In this document: positions 59,936 to 64,000 of the stretch, piece by piece
Numbering within the stretch: position 1 is the stretch's first letter
How the letters are laid out: the number at the start of each line of letters is the position of its first letter
Assembly: GCF_005280735.1 (NCBI RefSeq)
Contig: NZ_CP040077.1
Coordinates: 3,348,001-3,412,000, forward strand
Direction of reading: 5' to 3'
Origin: Trinickia violacea
Lineage (GTDB): Bacteria; Pseudomonadota; Gammaproteobacteria; Burkholderiales; Burkholderiaceae
DNA: 64,000 nt
Made by a program: the position numbers and the translations under genes
The notes under the pieces: generated by a model
Database searches by the model: none
What the model saw: the letters and a program-made list of their open reading frames with translations, nothing else
What the model was told of the DNA's origin: nothing

Positions 59936-60808
59936 TCAGGTGTGAGGAATGACCGGACCGATATCGGGCGACGCCTGTCGCAAGGTTGCATCCAGCGCCC
60001 GGGCCGCGGCGCGGTCGCCCTCGGTGGCGAGCGGCACGCGGAACACGGTCTGCCGGTTGTGGCCGGCTGCGGCGGGCGAATCCCACAGCAACTCGATACG
60101 TTGGCGCAGATGCCGGCCGCCCACACGCGAGTGCGTGGAGGCCATCGCGGGCGCGGCGCCCGGCAACGCCGTTTCGACGGCGCGCACGTCGCCTAGCGGC
60201 GTCACGACGGGCTGCACGTCCGGCGCCGGCCATTTGACCGACAACTCGCGCGCATCGTACTGCCCGACCTTGCGGCTCTCGACCCACACGACGACGGTAC
60301 GCGTGTTCGCATCGAGCGAAATTGCGTAGCGGCCGATCGCGAAGCGCTTGGCCGCGATGTTCGTGCGCCACAGCGCGCGCGGGCGGCAAATCCACATGAC
60401 CGCGGCGTAGAGCGCCGGCGCGACGACGAGCCAGCCGTTGGTCTCCGCGATCGTATTGATGGTGCGGCGCCAGCCGGCGGTCCAGACAAACGCCCCGATC
60501 GACCAAACCGCGAACGCGAGCCCGAGCAGCGCGAAGAACCGGAGCGCTTGACGCAGCCATTGCGGCAGCGGATGGAACGGGCGCTCGGCCCGCGCCTGAG
60601 CGCCTGGCAGGACAATGAGGAGGAACAGGAAGACGACGTTGATGCAGGCCCACGGCGACGACGTCATCGCCGACAGCGACGCGCCATACCCCATTTGCGA
60701 CATCGAATAGAGCCAGCGCGCGAGAATCACGAGACCGATGGCGCGCAGCGCGAATATCGTTCCGGCGCCGGGCGCCGGATTCGCTCGCGTTTGATTCGTT
60801 CTCGCCAA
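59936..60808 (-). CDS. Membrane protein of unknown function
   Basis: This 290-residue protein starts at TTG 60808, with AGGAGG five bases upstream; no ATG fits. Four hydrophobic segments occupy the first half (IFALRAIGLVILARWLYS, CINVVFLFLLIVLPGA, ALRFFALLGLAFAVWSIGAF, WLVVAPALYAAVMW). The second half is a soluble domain with arginine-rich strands and VTPLGDVRAVETALPG. No family is recognised, and topology suggests an inner-membrane protein with a C-terminal globular domain. It may be co-transcribed with DUF488. Confidence 0.78.
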   Translation of the reverse strand: MARTNQTRANPAPGAGTIFALRAIGLVILARWLYSMSQMGYGASLSAMTSSPWACINVVFLFLLIVLPGAQARAERPFHPLPQWLRQALRFFALLGLAFAVWSIGAFVWTAGWRRTINTIAETNGWLVVAPALYAAVMWICRPRALWRTNIAAKRFAIGRYAISLDANTRTVVVWVESRKVGQYDARELSVKWPAPDVQPVVTPLGDVRAVETALPGAAPAMASTHSRVGGRHLRQRIELLWDSPAAAGHNRQTVFRVPLATEGDRAAARALDATLRQASPDIGPVIPHT

Positions 60809-60993
60809 AACGTCCTCCTGACATCGACTGAGCGCCGTCGGGCTGGGCGCCGTCCGGCTTCGCGCCATCCGAAAAACGGCACGGCGGCCATTATAGGGAC
60901 ATTGCAAGAACCGCTCACGCGCATTGCCCGCTTCGAACGCAAAATCGGTGCAAGGACGCAGCCACGGGCCTTCGAAGCGAGGCGCAAAAACAA

Positions 60994-61030
60994 CAACGCC
61001 CCGCATGCGGGACTTCGCATGCGGGCGTTG
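60994..61030 (-). terminator. Intrinsic terminator of the glycosyltransferase gene
   Basis: A long stem of CAACGCC...GCATGCG with CGCATGC...GGCGTTG (one bulge) lies about 50 bp after the glycosyltransferase stop. On the minus strand it is followed by TTGTTTTTG. Confidence 0.7.
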
Positions 61031-61079
61031 CCGGCGACGGTCGTCTGAAAGACGCCCGCGCCTTTGGCTTTGGCGAACC

Positions 61080-62144
61080 TTAGCCGGCCGCGACTTCGCG
61101 CAGCACGGTGCGGCGCTTCTGGCGGAGCAGATCCTCGTACGAGTTGAGGTAGTTCTGCGCCATCACCTTCGACGAGAAGCGGTCTTCGAACGCCTTGCGC
61201 ACGGTTGCGCGCGGCAGCGAGGACAGACGCTTGACGGCGGCCACGGCGCTGATTTCGTCTTCGACGACGAAACCCGACACACCGTTTTCGATCACTTCCG
61301 GCACCGAGCCGCGCTTGAACGCGATCACCGGCGTGCCGCAAGCCATCGCTTCGATCATCACCAGACCGAACGGCTCCGGCCAGTCGATCGGGAACAGGAG
61401 CGCGTGTGCGTTGCCGAGGAATTCGGTCTTCTCGGCTTCGCTGATTTCACCGATGTACTCGACGTGCGGCAGCGACATCAGCGGCTTGATCACTTCTTCG
61501 TAGTAGGCACGGTCGGCCTTGTCGAGCTTCGCGGCGACCTTGAGCGGCATGCCTGCCTTCTCGGCGATACGGATCGCCGTGTCGAGGCGCTTTTCCGGCG
61601 AGATGCGGCCGAGGAACGCGAGATAGCTCGGCTTCACGTCCGGAATCGGCTTGAGCAAGTTCTCCGGCAGACCGTGGTAGACGGTCGACAGCCAGCTCGC
61701 TTGCGGCAGCGGGACGCGCTGGTTGTCGGAGATCGACACCACCGGCACGTCGTTGAACGTGTTGAAGATCGGCTGCAGCTCGGGCAGGTCGAGACGGCCG
61801 TGCAGCGTCGTCAGTTGCGGCACCGGCTGGCGCGAGAACAGCGAGAACGGGTAGTAGTCGATGTGGAAATGCAGCACGTCGAAATCGTCCGCGCGGCGGC
61901 GCACTTCTTCGAGCAGCAGCATGTGGGGAGCCATCGTGTCGCGGATCGTCGGGTCGAGGCGCAGCGCCTGCGGCCAAACCGCTTCGAGCTTCGCCGACGT
62001 TTGCGAATCGCCGCTCGCGAAGAGCGTCACGTCGTGTCCCATTTCGACCAGTGCTTCGGTCAGGTACGACACCACCCGTTCGGTGCCGCCGTACAGTTTC
62101 GGGGGAACCGCTTCGTGCAGAGGAGCGATTTGAGCGATCCGCAT
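61080..62144 (-). CDS. Glycosyltransferase family 4 (GT-B fold)
   Basis: This 354-residue protein starts MRIAQIAPLHEAVPPKLYGG. The N-terminal acceptor half has GGTERVVSYLTEALVEMGHD, and the C-terminal donor half has LGRISPEKRLDTAIRIA and the E-x7-E element EPFGLVMIEAMACGTPVIAF. It transfers a sugar from a nucleotide-sugar with retention of configuration. It is monocistronic with a long 5' intergenic region and its own terminator. The acceptor is unknown; this short cytosolic form is common in Burkholderiaceae. Confidence 0.9.
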   Translation of the reverse strand: MRIAQIAPLHEAVPPKLYGGTERVVSYLTEALVEMGHDVTLFASGDSQTSAKLEAVWPQALRLDPTIRDTMAPHMLLLEEVRRRADDFDVLHFHIDYYPFSLFSRQPVPQLTTLHGRLDLPELQPIFNTFNDVPVVSISDNQRVPLPQASWLSTVYHGLPENLLKPIPDVKPSYLAFLGRISPEKRLDTAIRIAEKAGMPLKVAAKLDKADRAYYEEVIKPLMSLPHVEYIGEISEAEKTEFLGNAHALLFPIDWPEPFGLVMIEAMACGTPVIAFKRGSVPEVIENGVSGFVVEDEISAVAAVKRLSSLPRATVRKAFEDRFSSKVMAQNYLNSYEDLLRQKRRTVLREVAAG

Positions 62145-62843
62145 AGATGAACTCCTAGTAAAAATTCAGGCAAAAATGACTGCTGTTTGTTAAAAGCGAA
62201 TCGCCTGCTCCGGTGTGGGCGGCCGGCATCTCGTTAGTGATGCCGGCCAATCCTGCATTCGGTTCCATGAGCCTGCGGTGGGTCGCTTGGGCAAGTAAAT
62301 GCCCGAACGATGTGTGAAGCACCTACGGCGGGCATGAGCCGTTAACGTACTTTTTTCACAATCGTTGACCGGATCAGCACAAATTTCCTAGGGCTAACCC
62401 GGACGCCATTATCGGGGCAGCGCAAGGGTTGCGCCGCACATCATTTCAAAGTCTTTACGTTGTTACAAAGGCGAAACACTTTGCAAACCTTTGTTTTTTA
62501 AGAAAGTTCTAGATTAAGCCACTGCTGACACCGGTTCCCGAGTACCGTCTCCCCGCTCGCGAACGCGGCTTCATCCGATAGACCGGCCAGTCGGTCCTGA
62601 ATGGAATTCGTAATTCTATCTCAGAAAGAATTCGGAAAACCTAGGCGCTTGACTCGGGCTCGCCAGAGCGCTACGTAGCACGAAACGCGCCGTCTCGGCG
62701 GTCGCACCCGCAGACCGGCGCGCTGAAAAGTGCGCTTACAACACCGCGCTCCGGCACGGGCTGTGCGTGTTTACAATGTCGCCCTGTAGCGGCTGTTATC
62801 TTGATATTGGCTCGCGACGCGCCACCCGCAGACTATTCTTTTC
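62145..62843. other. Long divergent intergenic region
   Basis: This region of 699 bp lies between the glycosyltransferase and the ABC exporter and is more AT-rich than its surroundings (for example 62455-62515). Room for two divergent promoters, but no gene, tRNA or clear repeat was found. Translation in all frames is short. Confidence 0.6.
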
Positions 62844-64000
62844 ATGACTCAACCCGTTTTGCGTCGATCGCACGAAGAATTGGAACATCTCACCGTCGCC
62901 CAGCGTAACGCCCGCAATGCGAAGCTTTCGAGCTATGCGCATCGGCCGCTTGCGTTTCTGCTGATCTACATCCGGCGCCACCCTGTCGCCCATGCGATCG
63001 TGCTGGCCAGCGTGTTCGCGGCGGTCGGCTGCGCGCTCGGGTCGCAGTACGCGATCAAGCATCTGATCGACGTGCTCGGCGCCGGGCGTCACCACCCCGG
63101 CCCGCTGTGGAGCGCGTTCGCGATCCTGGTCGGCCTGATCGCCGCCGACAACCTGCTGTGGCGGATCGGCGGCTGGGTCGCCGCGCATGCGTTCGTCAAC
63201 GTGACGGGCGACCTGCGGCGCGACCTGTTCTCCTATCTCAGCGGACATTCCCCCACGTACTACGCCGAGAAGCAGCCCGGCATGCTCGCGAGCCGGATCA
63301 CGGCGACGTCGAACGCCGTCTATACCTCCGAGAACACGATGGCGTGGAACGTGTTGCCGCCGTGCATCGCAGTGATGGGCGCGATCGTGATGATCGTCAC
63401 GGTGAATCCGATCATGGCGGCGGGCCTTCTCTCCTGCTCGGCCGTGCTCTCGATCGTGCTGTTCAAGCTCGCGAAGCGCGGGTCGTCGCGGCACCATCAG
63501 TTCGCGACCAAGGCGGCGTCCGTCGACGGCGAGCTCGTCGACGTGATCAGCAACATGAGCCTCGTGCGCGCGTTCGGCATGACGTTTCGCGAGCAGAAGC
63601 GCTTCGGCGCGACGGTCAAGGCCGAGATGGACGCGCGCCAGCGCAGCCTGCTGTATCTCGAGAAGCTGCGCCTCTTGCACGCCGTGATCACGGCGATGCT
63701 GTCGGCCGGCTTGCTCGGCTGGGCGTTGTGGCTGTGGGACCAAGGCAAGGCGACCTCCGGCGACATCGTCCTCGTCAGCTCGCTCGGCTTTACGATCCTG
63801 CACGGCACGCGCGACCTCGCTGTCGCGCTCGTCGACGTGACGCAGCACATCGCGCGTCTGGCGGAAGCCGTCCAGACGCTGCTCGAGCCGCACAGCATGC
63901 CGGATCGCAACGACGCCGGCGAGCTGAGTGCGCAAGGCGGCCGCGTCGACTTCGACGGCGTCACGTTCGCCTATCCGCGCCGCCGCGCGATTCTCGATCA
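62844..64000 (+). CDS. ABC exporter, fused permease-ATPase (3' end outside window)
   Basis: The frame opens at ATG 62844 (MTQPVLRRSHEELEHLTVAQ) and is still open after 385 codons at the window edge. Six membrane helices can be placed: RRHPVAHAIVLASVFAAVG, LWSAFAILVGLIAAD, VLPPCIAVMGAIVMIVTVNP, then MAAGLLSCSAVLSIVLF and two after residue 290. Type IV ABC-exporter coupling sequences (GDLRRDLFSYL, SNMSLVRAFGM) lie between them. The nucleotide-binding domain begins with VDFDGVTFAYPRRR at the very end, so Walker motifs are not visible. It would export a lipid, peptide or drug; the substrate is unknown. The opposite strand also has a long open frame, judged a GC-bias shadow. Confidence 0.88.
   Translation, partial: MTQPVLRRSHEELEHLTVAQRNARNAKLSSYAHRPLAFLLIYIRRHPVAHAIVLASVFAAVGCALGSQYAIKHLIDVLGAGRHHPGPLWSAFAILVGLIAADNLLWRIGGWVAAHAFVNVTGDLRRDLFSYLSGHSPTYYAEKQPGMLASRITATSNAVYTSENTMAWNVLPPCIAVMGAIVMIVTVNPIMAAGLLSCSAVLSIVLFKLAKRGSSRHHQFATKAASVDGELVDVISNMSLVRAFGMTFREQKRFGATVKAEMDARQRSLLYLEKLRLLHAVITAMLSAGLLGWALWLWDQGKATSGDIVLVSSLGFTILHGTRDLAVALVDVTQHIARLAEAVQTLLEPHSMPDRNDAGELSAQGGRVDFDGVTFAYPRRRAILD

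Noticed and set aside
62796..63935. 379-residue minus-strand open frame at the right edge
   Set aside because: It is antisense to the ABC exporter frame, which has clear membrane helices and runs off the window.

Overview
The window is GC-rich DNA of a Burkholderiaceae-type betaproteobacterium, most likely Paraburkholderia, Caballeronia or Burkholderia. The evidence is the prp operon in its AcnD/PrpF form, several Bug/tripartite tricarboxylate transporter (TTT) genes, an OmpC-like Burkholderia porin, many LysR/TetR/GntR regulators and IS110, IS1182 and IS91-type elements. No rRNA, tRNA or CRISPR array was seen. Core-like genes lie at both ends (acnD-prpF, panC-panD, HU; uvrA, a uracil-DNA glycosylase-like gene, a glycosyltransferase, an ABC exporter). 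The middle (about 5.8-50.4 kb) is accessory: catabolic operons separated by mobile-element debris.

Layout: 1-5 kb, end of the methylcitrate operon (acnD, prpF), pantothenate genes panC-panD, a SET-domain protein and an HU-like protein. 5.8-10.4 kb, a TctB-TctA transporter pair and a divergent thiamine-diphosphate (TPP) enzyme, bracketed by two inverted 172-bp repeats. 10.6-26.3 kb, a large catabolic island. One minus-strand run contains a TauE-type exporter, a UxaA/SuyA-type small subunit, DctA, a complete four-subunit succinate dehydrogenase/fumarate reductase-like complex, both subunits of a class I fumarase, and a Bug protein, divergent from a LysR gene. A second run encodes SuyA, SuyB, a second DctA-type carrier, an SlcC-like and a ComC-like dehydrogenase, divergent from a GntR gene. 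The second run is the classical enzyme set for sulfolactate bifurcation and desulfonation. Together the two runs suggest growth on a sulfonated dicarboxylate: oxidise, hydrate, epimerise, eliminate sulfite, export sulfite.

26.4-36.2 kb is a mobile-element zone. A 1.94-kb inverted duplication (IS1182 3' fragment plus IS110) flanks a histidine-rich secreted repeat protein, a decayed group II intron and two orphan lipoproteins. One IS110 copy is intact and the other carries a frameshift. 36.3-46.4 kb holds a decayed LysR gene, a porin, DoxX, an aromatic-acid-type MFS carrier and a five-gene operon (FAD monooxygenase, hotdog thioesterase, acyl-AMP ligase, VOC protein, alpha/beta hydrolase) under a TetR regulator. 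Matching palindromes lie before both the operon and the MFS gene, so this looks like one regulon for uptake and CoA-dependent catabolism of an aromatic acid.

46.4-50.4 kb contains a 74-bp palindrome, an IS91-type HUH transposase with a partner tyrosine recombinase, and the 3' half of an MFS gene. After a LysR/oxidoreductase pair comes a tandem-duplicated UvrA of about 1973 residues with four ATPase heads. The right edge cuts an ABC exporter gene that begins at 62844.

All start-site choices, family names and operator calls are by eye. Functional assignments of the catabolic operons are inferences from family membership and gene order.
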